NCBI RefSeq assembly: GCF_030463565.1 | Contig: NC_134644.1 | Span: forward strand, 114,083,684 to 114,147,683 | From: Pelecanus crispus | Taxonomy: Eukaryota; Chordata; Aves; Pelecaniformes; Pelecanidae | Reading direction: 5' to 3' | DNA length: 64,000 bases | In this document: positions 27,001 to 39,760 of the stretch, in pieces | How positions within the stretch are numbered: position 1 is the first letter of the stretch | Layout: each line of letters starts with the position of its first letter | The notes under the pieces: model-generated | Told to the model about the DNA's origin: nothing | The model's input: the letters and a program-made list of their open reading frames with translations, nothing else | The model's database searches: none | Position numbers and translations under genes: made by a program

Positions 27001-28485
27001 ATGTTATTCTTGCAGCTTTAGGAACATAAGCAATTTTCCACAGAAAACTGAAACAAAAAAGTACTCAAATCACATTCGTTCCATTCAAGTCTCATCTTGC
27101 ACTGTTACAGCTTTACAGTTGAAAAACAGAGAATGTTAAGAAATTGGAATGTGCACTTTAACACCTACAATTTTATATGACTTACTGTTAGAACTCTGTT
27201 ATCTTTTTCTCAGTAAATACACATACACAGATTACATTTCAACAGAATGATGTTCAACGTTATGTAAAACTGCTGGAAGGAAAGAAACAGTTGTCTGTAT
27301 GACCTGTCTGTCATTTTAAACAATTATGGCATTTGCCTTTGCATAAGGATGGTATTTATAACATTATTATTTACATCATGATCTTAAAATAGATAAATTC
27401 ATATTTTATCCTGGACAGGTAAAAGTGTCATGGATTTTTCAGGCCTAAAGTAAATGCAGCCAAATATTTTTTCCAGTGTGTTTTACAAACTGACTGACGT
27501 GATAAATTCATAAGCCAGACTGCTCCCTGCATAGAAATGTTATTCTTCAAGGTTAAAGCCTTGAAAAGAATGGCTAATGCCATTGCCAAGTAAGATTTTA
27601 AGACTTGAAAGGTATGTGGTAAGGGTTTTCAAAATTTTCCTTTTTGCCTCATAGAAGATGGTCATTCTTAACTGAGCATTGCCCTTTATTTAAAATTCAG
27701 AGTTTCATTTACTGTACCAAAAATCACTGAAAAGACAATAATAGCACATAGTTTGTGCAAAGCCTTCATTTTCTGAAAGAATATTTTGTGCCACTGAAAC
27801 TAGCTGCAGAAACATACAAGTTTCAAGATGCATTTGCCCTTTGTTTATTTGAAGACAAGAATGTCAGAAGTGATAAAATCAGTTAAGACAATTTCTATTG
27901 ACCAGGACGGAGAAAGTTGCACATTTTTTTGCTGCTTCTTCATGGTACCCTACCACCTTCGGCATTTTTGCAGACATTTTGCTGAGTTGGGAAGGAGGGA
28001 AAGAAGAGGTTAAAAAAAAAATCTGCACCACTCTGTTTCAGCTGTCAGTCATCAGGGCCACTAAGGCTAGATATTCACCCTTCAGGCAGTTCTGTGACTG
28101 CAGTTGAAAATGAGCCCCGTCTAAGCAGAAACATACAATTATTCCAATCAAATTATTTCTAGGCTACACAATACAATTACCCAGCTTAATTTGAAAGATG
28201 AATTAACTGAAGGATGATTTTTCTTTTTTGCTTAGAGAGTCCCTGTGTAGGATATTCATAAAGGAAAGTTGAACACTTGACTTTCATGACAGAGTCTCTA
28301 AGAGAATCTCTATTTTAATCAGAAACAGACTTTGTTTCAGGTCTTTCCTTTTAGAGAGAGGAGAAGGTTTTAAGACTGAAAATCAGCTCTTATATTAGCA
28401 CAGAATCAATATGTAAAAGTGGCAAGACAGAAGTGATGTTTTGTCAAAGATTTTTATTTTTTTATTTTTTTCTCCTCTTCCACAG

Positions 28486-28514
28486 ATGCAAATTGATTGA
28501 AAGAAGGATTCAGC
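28486..28514 (+). promoter_or_regulatory. CDH19: CDH19 5' UTR part of the first coding exon, with a tiny upstream ORF
   Basis: A pyrimidine-rich tract ending in CACAG at 28481-28485 looks like a splice acceptor, so the exon probably starts at 28486 and a non-coding exon lies somewhere upstream. The first three bases of the exon are ATG, opening a five-codon frame (ATG CAA ATT GAT TGA, 28486-28500) that stops 14 bases before the real start and is in a different frame. The acceptor is inferred from sequence only. Confidence 0.65.
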
Positions 28515-28712
28515 ATGAATTGCTCCACATTGCTATCTCTCGTGCTGATGCTTGTTCAACTTTGGCCTTGCTCTCCAAGCATGCAGAACCGCAGTGCTCA
28601 AAACATAGATCAGTCTTTCACAGCAGTTCGAAGAGTGAAACGTGGCTGGCTATGGGAGCCACTTTTTGCAACTGAGGAACAGACTTCAACTGTGCCTGTG
28701 TATGTTGGACAG
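28515..28712 (+). CDS. CDH19: CDH19 coding exon 1: signal peptide, prodomain, start of EC1
   Basis: This exon encodes residues 1-66 and ends in phase 0 before a GT donor at 28713. The ATG at 28515 has A at -3. It is followed by a hydrophobic signal peptide (residues about 1-20, MNCSTLLSLVLMLVQLWPCS). A short prodomain follows, with an N-glycosylation sequon NRS, ending in the furin-type site RRVKR (residues 39-43). The mature protein would start GWLWEPLF, so Trp2 and Trp4, the two anchor residues of the type II strand-swapped dimer, are both present. The prodomain is only about 20 residues. Human CDH19, as I remember it, also starts MNC and has a short prodomain. The segment GWLWEPLF departs from the usual GWVWNQFF of the family. 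Confidence 0.92.
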
Positions 28713-29410
28713 GTATGATAAGTAATGATTCAAGGATGGTACAAGGTTAGATGTAACATTGCTGATTAGCATCTTACTACCTTGACTTGCAAGACCAAGC
28801 ATCTCCAGTGGCCTGGAATTATCAAGATAGAAAGAGGAGCTCAGGGATCTGTAACTAGGCAGCACAACATCTCTCCTTTCCTGTGACCTGACACAGGGTC
28901 AGAGAACTCCAAAAGCTGGAGGTCATGACAGTACCAAGGACTTTCCTTCACCTAGGTCAGCTGTCCTAGGAAACTCCACAAGGAAACTCCACATTCACTC
29001 TGTTACTAAAACTAGTTCTATTCACAGCAGGCAAAAATATCAAGCTGGAAAGTTCCTTTCTGTCTTCTGAATGAAAGTTAAGGACTCATTTATCAACATC
29101 TGGCAATTTGCTTGTGCTATTTTTGGCACTGCATCAAAACAGCCATACTGAGTGCAGTGTAGTTTACAAACAGTATTTAGCATGATTTTCTATTACACTA
29201 AGTAGCAGCTGATTTACCCCTCATTAATTTTTAATGAAGCAGATTAATACTAAATCCTTTTACCACTGAGAAACTACAGGAATCTGCATGGTTCATTAGA
29301 TTAACATAGGTTTAGCACAACGAGCAATTATTTTTCACCCTCCTTTAAAAATGTGCTTTAAGATAATTGTCTTAATGAGGCTTTATCTGCCCCTTTCTTC
29401 TCTCTCTGCT

Positions 29411-29455
29411 TATTATTGTTATTATTATTGTTATTATTATTGTTATTATTTATTT
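29411..29455. repeat. (TTATTATTATTG)n simple repeat
   Basis: A T/A/G trinucleotide array repeats with a 12-base super-period for about 45 bp. Confidence 0.85.
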
Positions 29456-31274
29456 TTGTATACTAGAAGAGATAGTAATCTTGAGATCTAGTTTTCTTCT
29501 CTTTAAGGCACTTTCTAGATGAATGAACCAAAATAAGTTTAACTGCTAATTAACTAGCACTAAAATTTAATTGGGCCCAAAGGGTGAAGTGCTCAAAATT
29601 CATTAATTACTTTTTCACATCCCCTTCAAAGTAACTACTATGGAAGTGTGATGTCTCACTTCGGAAAGAACAAGTGTAGACATACTCATTTTTTAATTAT
29701 TATTACTTTTCCCATAGCTGCAAACAGTTTCCTGTAAAGAAACTTCATATATGTCATGTATTTTCATACAACTTTAGAAAAATTTCATAATCTTGCCTTT
29801 CTATTTCTCACAGGTAAACTATGGGGAATTTTTATTGAAGATTATGATTAATTTATTGCAGTCTAACCATTGTCTAATCAGACATATTTACTTGTGTCTT
29901 TTTATTGAGTAGAATATGCTTTCCTTTCAGTTAATGAAGTGATAGTCTATGATCAACACACAATTTTTTAATAAATAATGCCTTGAAGGAAACTGCATCA
30001 ATGAAAACACAAAGGTAGACAGTCTCTGTTTTTAAGTCAGTATTCCATACCAACTTCTTTTCGCAGTCAAATTCAGAGCTCAATCTTCAAATTTCATTTA
30101 ATACAGACTCATGAATCCTTTTCCATTATCATGTTTAAGAAAAATAAATGTGTCCATCAGCACTACAATGGCAGATATATGATGGCAAGTACATAAATTT
30201 TTGTTCCCAGTTCTCATTTACAACAGAAAGACCATTTATTCTTTTGTGTCTAGCTTAAAACAGGTAAACTGAAAACCTTCAGTATGCTTTCTCAGGAAAT
30301 GTCACCTGTAAGAGACCTCTCATTTAACATGGTCAAGGTCATGAAAACCTTTTGGGGACAAATTATTCTGAGTGAAGTGGTTCAACACAGGTTATGTCTG
30401 AACAGCTAGTCTGAGGCATGCTTCCAGTCTTGGGGTTCGATGCACTCTGTGATCACATCTGAACCCCATTTTAGGTTAAAGATCTAGATATTCATCACTT
30501 TTCCCATGCCCTGGGATTCATGCCAAGGAAACCAAGATATATGGATCAAAAAGAATCTGTGGTGCCCCTTAGCCAGATGCCAAATTTGGATGGTGTTAAA
30601 ATGAGTTCCGCCAGACCACTCATAAAGGGGTGAACCTGCCCTATGCTTTGCACACAACTACTTACGTTGAAAACGTTTGACTTTAACTTGTTCATATTTT
30701 AAACGGTTCTAAACCCCCTATCCTTGATAATTTTCTCTTTTGTACTGGCTAGGGAAATCAAGTCTGTATAGTTTAGGGCTTAAATACTCTGACACAACTC
30801 AGCAGGAACTGTTTCTCATCTGTCAGAGCAGTGTCCCAGCCACATTCTGAATAAACTATCCATTTGATGCATGCAGATAATTATGCATTATGAAAATCTT
30901 CTAAAGGCATGGGCATTGTTCCAAAGAAAATTTAAAATTATTTTTGCAACTTCAGGAACTATTAAAAAATATGTTGAGTAGATCCAATAGGGAAATGTGC
31001 CCTTTGCATCCCATAGTTACTTCTTTCCCACTCTGTGGCTGTATACCCTACACTGAGCTCTAGGGTCAATAAGCATGGAGCAAAACAGTGAGATTAATGA
31101 CATCAACAGGTAGACATATTATTTGCATGTAAAACATGCTGCCTTGCAAAGGAAGCAGGCTGAATAGAACTTTTTTTTTTTTAACATTGGATTTTTCAAT
31201 GATTATCCAGATTTTGAGAGATTTTGACCTCTTTTGTTCTAAACACTAAATATATAAATAAAAAATTAGAGCAC

Positions 31275-32050
31275 ACCTCATTGACTCCTCCACCACCTGT
31301 GTCAAAAACTTATCATCAAGTCTGTGCAGGAACCTGCTGGACTGTGTGTGCCTAGCTGTGTTGTCTTTCCAGCAGAAAGGGTGGTATATTTCCATCAGGG
31401 TGGTTGAAGTCCTCCATGAGAACCAGGGTCTGTGATCGTGAGGTTACTTTCAGCTGTCTGTAGAAGGCCTCATCGACTTCCTCTTCCTGATCAGGTGGTC
31501 TGTAGTAAACATCCACAACAGTGTCACTCATATTAGCCTGACCCTTAAGTCTTACCCATGAGCTCTCAACTCATTCTTCATCCACCCCTCGGCAGACCTC
31601 GATACATTCCAGTTGCTCTCTCACATAAAGAGCAACTCCACCACCTTGCCTTGCTGGCCTGTCTTTCCTAAAAAGTACGTAGCCATTCATGACAACATTC
31701 CAGTCATGTGGGCAATCCCACCATGTCTCTGTAATTGCAATGAGATCGTGGCCCTGCAACTGCACACAGATCTCTAATTCTTCCTGTTTATTCCCCATGC
31801 TGTGTGTGCTGGTGTACAGGCATGTCAGGGAGGTAACTGAGCATACATATTTCCCAGGAGGGGTGCAAAAGGATCCATCATAGCCATATACACCCTTGTA
31901 TATGTACATATTGTTGACATTAACAGAACTATTTTGTTGGCATAAACAAATGCAGCTGGACTGCAATGGTCTCCAGGGCTCAGCTTCATCAGAAGAATCT
32001 TCATCATAAAGTTCATCTTAGCAAGACAACAGAGGATGCAGACCATCCTG
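31275..32050 (-). mobile_element. CR1 LINE fragment: N-terminal ORF2 endonuclease region, decayed
   Basis: Reading leftwards on the - strand, the frame contains GNKQEELEICVQLQGHDLIA, ITETWW, HDWNVVMNGY, FRKDRPARQGGGVALYVREQ and LECIEVC. After an in-frame TGA it continues with YYRPPDQEEEVDEAFYRQL and LVLMEDFNHPD. This is the apurinic-type endonuclease domain of CR1 ORF2. The copy is dead: there is a stop at 31568-31570 and a frameshift near 31400. The position where I expect a catalytic Asn (TNARS in CR1) reads TSTHS, and GDFN reads EDFN. The low-coordinate end near 31275 is well defined, because homology stops mid-domain. The high-coordinate end is uncertain. Confidence 0.88.
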
Positions 32051-32593
32051 GAAGGAAATGGAAAATGTCTATCAATTTATTTCAGAATAAATAATACAGG
32101 CTTATACCACAGAATGGCTTTTCATCTCTTTAATATTTCAACAGAAATAGAACACCACTGTCTCTCATACTTACATTTAGTATTGCTGAATAGAAAAAAA
32201 TATATAAAACTTACAAAGTACACTTGCTATTCATAATAATAAAAAATTTAGATAATGTTTAATGACCTTTGCATCATTTTCAGCAGAAGTTTATGGGAGC
32301 TGATAAAGCAATGAACTAAAGTAGGTACTTACATTCATTCCCTTCATTTCAAAGTGACTGAAGCATCTTTTTTCAGATTTGCCATGCATTTATATGTCTG
32401 TTATATCAATACTCTAAAAATGAGCCATGACTGGCTGAAAATATGACAGTACACTCTTTTAAATATTAGTATCCAAGAAGGCTCACTAGTGACAGGGTTC
32501 ACTGTAAAATGAAAACAAACAAAGCCTAAAATGAATATTCCAAAACTTTATTTCTCTCAAAATGTGGCTTATTTTTCTGTTTTGTACTTGCAG

Positions 32594-32888
32594 TTGAAAT
32601 CAGATTTAGACAAGCAAGACGGCAACCTAAAATACATTTTGACTGGGGAGGGAGCTGGAAGCATTTTTATCATTGATGAAAATAATGGCAAAATTTACGT
32701 GACACAAAAACTGGATCGAGAGAAGAAACCCTTCTACACTCTAAGAGCACAAGCAATGAACAGGAGGACTGAGCTTCCTGTTGAACCTGAATCAGAATTT
32801 ATTATCAAAGTTCGAGATGTCAATGATAATGAACCACAGTTCTTGGATGGACCTTATGTGGCCACTGTTCCAGAGATGTCACCTGAAG
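32594..32888 (+). CDS. CDH19: CDH19 coding exon 2: most of EC1 and the EC1-EC2 linker
   Basis: This exon is 295 nt, phase 0 in and phase 1 out, with acceptor TTGCAG at 32588-32593 and donor GTATGA at 32889. It encodes residues 67-164. Visible motifs are the calcium-binding LDRE (in QKLDREKK), then the EC1 C-terminal DVNDNEP linker and the start of EC2 (VPEMSPEG). The stretch [10 protein letters not shown] is highly similar to human CDH19. The open frame runs in from the intron upstream and past the donor downstream. The exon limits were therefore set by the splice sites and by the exact 295-nt length of the type II family exon. Confidence 0.95.
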
Positions 32889-34900
32889 GTATGACATGCC
32901 ATGAACAAAACTCTTTATTTCCTGATTTTTTCCTAGATAGCTATGTTGATATAAAATCTTAATAGCATATTTTATAGAGTGCCTTTCAGTGAGAAGGGAG
33001 CAAACTATTTTACAATCTTGGAAATTTGCAAAGGTATAGGTTGTGCATACCTCTACTTAACATCATTGCCTTTAAATATTTAGGTACCTACATGTATCCA
33101 AGTCCTTTTACAGAATCTGGATACATGCTTGGATTGACTATAGAGAGTTGTCTTTCCCATCAGTGATTCAGCCTTGAAATTGCTACTTGTTTACAAATAT
33201 AACATTACCATTCAAAATAGGTAGAGTACCATAGACAGTTGATACTGCAAAGGAGATTTGGGGCTGACAGATGTCACTACTTTTTCAATCAGTATAGGAC
33301 CCTAGTCTCTAGAAAATTGTTCAGTATATGATTATTGTTACAACCTGACAGCTTTTCAGCCTTCTACAAATCTGAAAGGAAAGTAGTAGGTACATAAACT
33401 TTAAAGTCCTCTGACTTCAGTTGACTCTTTTAAGGACATAAATATAAGCTTGGTTGAACTGAAAAGTACTCAAGAGCATCCTGAAGTCTACTCTGATTCT
33501 GCTTAATAATGAAACAATATGTCTTTATTACACCCTGTGTAGCAGAAATCGTATTGTACTGTAACTGGAAAAGAGTCACATTTACATCACAGGCATTCAC
33601 CATTTCCCCTCCAAAGATAGGGATAGTTTCCTTCCTATATGTTCAGAACAAGAATGGTATAAAACTGATGTGGGGCTGATGTGATGACCACTCTCACACC
33701 ATGCATGATGTCTACCTATTTACACTGCCAAGCCTCTTTCCTATCAGCCAGCTTCTCTTTGTTTGGATTAGATGGTGTGTAGTGAAGCACTGCGTTCTGA
33801 TTTCCTAAGCACATGAATTGTAATTTTGCTATCAAGAGGAACAACTTAATCCCTGCACCTCTTCTTTCCCACTTCCACATGATCAAACAGACCTGTACTA
33901 GGATCTGTCATGTACCTGGAAACTTAATAAAACAAATACAAAGCAAAGTCAACATTGGACAAATATAGGTGTATATGTAAGTATATGTGTATATGTGCAT
34001 ATGCATACATAATGTGTATACACATACATTTAAATCCTTAAAAAAAAAAAGTGTGAATGCAGCTGACATAAACAAACATGTTATAGATACTGCTATCTCC
34101 AAATAACTATGTTAAAAATCAAAGGAAAACTGGATTCTTTAAAGCTTACAGAAAGAATCCCAGTCATCTTTTAAATTTGTACCCCTATCTCTTTTGGTTA
34201 TTTCTATTGCAAATAATATTGAAAAGAAATTCAAATATTGTGCTACTTAAAACTGTATGAATTAATGAGGTCATTAAAGTAATAGCATCAGTGATCATAA
34301 AAGGTAATAAAAACTATGTTTCATTCAGCATTACCCATTCAACTTTTAGGGCAGATTCAGTGAATCTTTCACAGGGAGCTATAAAATTTATCCTCTTCTG
34401 CCAGCCTGGGTAGCAGTTGCAAGAAAAGGATATTCATGCCTGGGGTTTAATCAAAAGTGGGGTTAGTATCCTATTTTCTGCCAGGAAGCAGTAGCTCACC
34501 ATCATCCAGCACTAGCTACAAAAGACATCCATTTAATCAATTTATTTCCTAATCACCCTGCTTATACAACCTTCTACCAGGGAAATCACTTTTGGGGGTA
34601 TGATTATTTCTTCACTGCCACTTTCTTCCATGCAGACAGACTTATTCGTCTCAAGAGTTCTGCTTCTGAGCTCTTGGTCAAATAACTTTTTCCTGACACA
34701 ATCAGTTGCTTGTTCAGAGGGTATTTCTAGCCTTTGCATTTTGCTTGTTCATTCAAGTTTGGAGACAAGAAGACAGGTGCCTTGTCAAGGACCTTTGCAT
34801 TTTTTTATGTGCTCACAGTAACAATGGGCATCGTTCATTGTTTAGAATTATCTGGGTATTTTTATCTGGGATTACACAGATTTAGGATTTTGACAATGCC

Positions 34901-34938
<38 letters not shown>

Positions 34939-34941
34939 CTC
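34901..34941 (+). repeat. (TTTTC)n and poly-T tract
   Basis: A pyrimidine tract of TTTTC units passes into a T run. Confidence 0.85.
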
Positions 34942-35319
34942 TGTAGTAAAGTGTTGTTTATAAGGCATTTGGTCTCTTATAAAAGTGGTTTTAAAGTAGC
35001 TGATAATTTAGTATGGTTTGATGTATACTTACACAGACCTGTAACCATTCACAGAAGCATATCAAGAATTGACTTACAGATTACTTCTATTTTATCTTCC
35101 TGTCTTAGTGATGAGCTCCTGTCTTAATGATGGCTATATGGAAAAAAAAGAAAAAAGTTAGGTAGGGAGGTACTTATGGCCCAAAACAACAGTAGTAATC
35201 TTTCCCCGTATATTTCTGTTTCTCACCTGAAACCATCAACAAGCAGTTGACAGATCTATATTGACTTGAGTTGGCTATAAACTGATCCTGTAAAAATGAA
35301 AGGCTCAGCAGTCTTTATC

Positions 35320-35351
35320 AATAGATGACACAGTCTCCTGTGTCATCTATT
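35320..35351. repeat. Perfect 14-bp stem, 4-nt loop palindrome
   Basis: AATAGATGACACAG at 35320-35333 is exactly complementary to CTGTGTCATCTATT at 35338-35351, with TCTC between. It is intronic and is not followed by a U run, so there is no reason to call it a terminator. Confidence 0.9.
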
Positions 35352-38300
35352 ATATATTTAAATTCCTAAAATACCTTTTCTCTTCAGCATAAGATTAATT
35401 AAACTGCAAAAAAACCTTAATTTATTTTGTGATATTCCTGTAAGATTATAAAAAAAGATTCCAGTAAAATGTAGAAACATATGAAAAAAACCAAACCAAA
35501 ACAAAAAAACCCAGAAGTAACACCACCTCCCATTTGTCAGAATGGGTGAAAAATAAAACAAGATCCCTCCTTGCCTCCTATCTCAGACACAGACTACCTG
35601 AAATAGTAAACTCGCAGATTTGCAATCATCCAGTGTATGATATGTGAATCTAAGTCAGTCTTATGGATCTTGAAATATTTTCTACACTGCTTCTTCTACA
35701 TTTTACCTCTCTAGCATTAATACCATAGCTATTTCAGAGGTCATTCTTTCACCTACTTCTTCCATGTAGACACTACTACACTACTGGCAAACTAATGCAT
35801 ATGTCTGGCATATAGAATGTAAGTGAAGTGTTATATAATAATATATACCTTAACAGTGGTCAGCTCCAATGGAAAAGCTGAACCACACCATGAGGACTTC
35901 TCTGGGCTCACTTACCCTGCTCCTCAAAGGGTAAAGACTGCAATTGTGAGATGAAACCTCTTTTAATGTGCATCCTAAAGCATCAATCCTTACAAGGACA
36001 TTTCTAACCTCCCAGTAGATAGAAACAGTAACCAAGTAAAATTTGCAGCACTGATATCATAATAGTTCATTATGTCAGTGCTTTTCTCCCAGTAAAATAG
36101 AAAATCCTCTTGCATAGTAAGGGATGTAGACCAGAATTAGTTTAAATGATACAGTGCAATAGAGAGACTTGGCCTTTGCTCTATTTCAGAGCTCTCTAGC
36201 AGCAGTTCAGCTTACTGGTGCTAGACTTGGGATCTCCTAGTAATTTCCTCATAGAAAACATGCTCAGGAAGCGTGGTCAATACTTGGGAAAGCAGTTCAC
36301 TGTTAGTGAACATTTTGTCTGAAACTAAGAAAGCAAGGAGAGAATTATTCACAGCTGGCCACTTGCCTCAGAGAACCACAGAAAAACAGAAAACAGGCAC
36401 AGGTAATTTTGCCTAAAGTTAGGTAAAAATATCAATATATATATACTAATGTGCCAACAAATTAGAATACATTTTAATTCTTTCTTACCCTCTTTTATCT
36501 TTGATACTAAATTTTATAAGGATTTTATATGCAAGTGTCACAGCAAATGAAAAGTGTGTCAGCAAATGGACTCTTTTCTAGGAACACAGGGCTGTGCTTT
36601 TCCCTCAGGCATTTGGTACAATTTTACATTAAGTGTCTTCCATATATCTGTTAAACTTATACAAATGCAGTATATCTGATGGAATGGTTAAGAGTCAGAT
36701 GCAATAATATACCAGTACTTAATGTTTTTATAGATTTCAAGCTCTAGTTAGAAAAATGAATAACTATTTGCCATATGAGGACCCTATAGTAGACTTAATG
36801 GGCTGCAATGTGTAAGTGGCACTGCTATGTTTTGCCCAAGAAGAGTAAAACCAAGGCTGCAGGAATACAAAGAAACAGCAATCAGCAAAATGTAGTTTGT
36901 CTTAAATAAAGCTAACAAAAAGCAAAAAAATGTGTAAACATGTTTATTACCCAGCTTAAGACATTACTGTGTACATAAAACACAGACTTCAGGCTAAAGT
37001 TTATATCAATATCACACAGACTCCCATATTCAAAAATGCATGTTTGAAAGCCCACAAACATATTCAGTTGTCTCTTCCATGACATCCATCTTCACAAAAG
37101 TGTTGTGAAACTGTATCATGGTTGGATTATTAATTATATCATGTCATAGCTGGAATGTCAAGAGGTGGGTTTTGTTTGTTTGTTGGGGGAGGGGAGTGTT
37201 AATTGATTCTTTTAAAAGATACTATTTGTATCTGATCAATTATTCTTCTACCAACCATGGAGTTACAAAACATGGCTTTTTGGAGTTTTTGAGTATATAA
37301 TATTAACTTTATCATTTCTATCACTCAAATACAAATGTCTAAGTAAACGTGATTCCATTCAGCAGATGGCTTGCTTTGTTTGCTGCAGGTTAAATGTATA
37401 AAGAAATACCTGCTTCATGGCAGTGAAAAATTAAAAACTGAAAAAGTATTCTAAACCCAGGATACTACTTTTCTGCTTCTTACATAGTCCAATTTTAAAG
37501 TAGATGTTCATATAGTGATCATGAAATCTTTGTCCTAAAAAAATGCCAGAAACTGTAGTCCTCTCTTTACATGGTATCCTGCCACCCCAGTTTAGAAATA
37601 GTCTTCCTTCTGAGAGTGCAGGAGATTTGCTATTTCTTCCCTCCAGGTCACCTCCCTTTTTACCAGATGCCCCTTGCCTGCTCACCTTTCCTCCTCACCT
37701 ATATCTACCAGCTGCATCTCACTGAGCCCAACTGGGTAAATTCCATGCTTCTGTCTTCTGCTATTCTCTGAAAGAGTCAACAGGCTAGCGGAAAAGTAGA
37801 CAGGGGCTTAGAGAAGCAGCAAATGTTCATTTAGATTCAGCATTTCTTTCTAATGGTTAGAAACTGTGTAGAAAATAAATCTACCTTTAAATGAGTGAGA
37901 TGCAAAAAACTGCTATAACTTTGCAGTCTTATACTTGTTGGATTTTATTCCTGATTTATTAAATATGGTGCTCTAAACAAGTCCATTTCTAAATGTAGTT
38001 GTTGGCACTTGGGTTTGTTTAGTAGAAAATGGCATTTATAACACACTGTACCTATTGGATTATTCATAGTTCTTGATCCCTTCTTAACTAGCACTCCATT
38101 TTTTTTTTCAAAGCAACTGCATTCTCATCATGCTAAATTGTCTTAGAGGATTAATTTCCTGTATTAGTTAGAACAGGTTCCATAGGCCACAGCTGATATG
38201 AAGTTAACAGTTTTGTAGCTGAAGATTTCCTTTACCCCTTCGGTCTTATTAAAGAATACTGTTATTTCTGAAGCATATACGTACCTTGATTAAATATTAA

Positions 38301-39202
38301 TCTGTCATTTTATCTTTACATTTCTTCAGAGCAATAGGAAGCAGTATGTATATATGTATACATCTATACACACGCCTAATACAAACCTAAATGTCAGAAG
38401 TTTGGTATTGTATGTTTTGAAGGACATATCACTTCAAAAGCTGGTGACATTTAATAACACTTTAGTGTACCTCCACTCTGAGAGAAGATAACATGCATTA
38501 CAGAATCACTTGGAGTGCCGCTGAATAAATTGACAGAAAATGCAAAAAGTATTTTTTTAAATAATCAAAATATTTCTTTCAGCTTAACCTTATATGAGAA
38601 AGTCTTCTTCATTTCTGTTTAAAAATAAAACTATTGAACTGCTAGAAAACTCAGAAATTAATATATTTGTTTTATTGGGGATAAGTATCAACTTTGATTT
38701 TGCCATAAAAAAGGTGTTTCTGGTCTAACTCCTTGCACTCCATTGTTTCTTCTTCTTTTCTCCTCCAGCATAACTATACAGCTATATTGGTAAGCAGGTG
38801 CAACCATGTGAACGTATGCCAGAAAGTTTTAGAAAGTAGCTTGATTTCCTGCTGTTCCTCATGAGAAGTGATATTTGTATTCTTATGCAGAACCTAGGTG
38901 AGGAAAAAAGACAAAAATAATGATTACCTTACAAAACAATGCTACTGCAAATATTTTCTTTTAAAGAACAATCATCACTGATGGTGCCATGAGATTGTTA
39001 CCAATCTTGTATCTAGGACATAACCAGTTTCCAGCCAGAGATGAAGTCAAGCTCTGCAGATTGATTCTGCTGTGTCTTTTGAACTGGGGATTCTGCCATG
39101 ACTTTTGCACTGGGACAGGCTCATTAAAAACTCAAAGATAGAAAATGTTATCAGAGCCTTGTTATACTTCTTGGCTGCTTTGCTTGCTAACAATTAATTT
39201 TG

Positions 39203-39230
39203 TTATCACCAGTGGGCCTACTGGTGATAA
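39203..39230. repeat. 11-bp perfect hairpin, 6-nt loop
   Basis: TTATCACCAGT at 39203-39213 pairs exactly with ACTGGTGATAA at 39220-39230. Confidence 0.85.
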
Positions 39231-39640
39231 AGTGGCTGTGTTTTCTTATTCCCTTGGGAAACTTCCATAAAATACTCTGAAGAATATACAAGGGGAGGAG
39301 AAACAATTTGCTGTATTCCATTCACATATCAGAAATAAGGGAATAAGGCATAAGATATGTAGTATTTTAAGCAACACAAATATAGTGCTGAAAAGTCATA
39401 TACCATTTATTTTCATTTTAATTGAAAATTTGAATGCAACAAGAACAGTTGCTGAGGAAATATTTTCCTTTTTTAATGATAAATTTCAGAAGGTGCCATT
39501 TGCTCCTGTAAATTTTCAGGACTGTTTCCTAATATAACTGGTATGTTAAAAAGTTTTTAAAGAGTTTATGTTTTGTAATTATGAGATAATTTATACGAGA
39601 AGAAAATAAACATAATCTTTTTTTTTTTTTTTTCCTTGAG

Positions 39641-39760
39641 GTACTTCAGTTACACAGGTAACAGCTACAGATGGTGATGATCCTTCTTATGGGAATAGTG
39701 CCCGTCTACTTTACAGTCTCATTCAGGGACAGCCTTATTTTTCTGTGGAGCCAAAGACAG
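39641..39760 (+). CDS. CDH19: CDH19 coding exon 3: N-terminal half of EC2
   Basis: This exon is 120 nt, phase 1 on both sides. It follows a long T-tract with acceptor CCTTGAG and ends before a GTACTA donor at 39761. It encodes residues 165-204, starting [17 protein letters not shown]. The DGD triplet is the DXD calcium motif at the EC1-EC2 junction. [18 protein letters not shown] is nearly identical to the same segment of human CDH19. The exon is too short for a stand-alone ORF, so it was found by motif and by frame continuity with its neighbours. Confidence 0.94.

Larger units (their letters stand above)
10771..28485. other. Long AT-rich upstream region, no gene seen
   Basis: Both strands are closed by frequent stops. 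The longest ORF (121 codons, - strand, 14586-14951) shows no domain and is probably chance. Features seen are A/T tracts (12251-12279, 23913-23936), a TA repeat (24053-24069) and an inverted repeat at 21757-21850. This is probably 5' flank or first intron of the cadherin gene. Confidence 0.55.
28713..32593 (+). other. CDH19: CDH19 intron 1
   Basis: This is a 3.9-kb AT-rich intron. It contains an ATT/GTT trinucleotide repeat at 29411-29455 and an antisense CR1 endonuclease fragment at about 31275-32050. No other coding sequence was recognised. Confidence 0.85.
32889..39640 (+). other. CDH19: CDH19 intron 2
   Basis: This 6.75-kb intron shows no recognised mobile element or gene. It holds a TATG-rich patch near 33966-34030, a pyrimidine tract at 34901-34941, a perfect palindrome at 35320-35351, a small hairpin at 39203-39230 and a T-tract at 39618-39633 just before exon 3. 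Confidence 0.8.

Noticed and set aside
34901..34941. Poly-T tract as a possible antisense retrogene poly(A) tail
   Set aside because: No coding-like sequence follows on the - strand and there are no target-site duplications.
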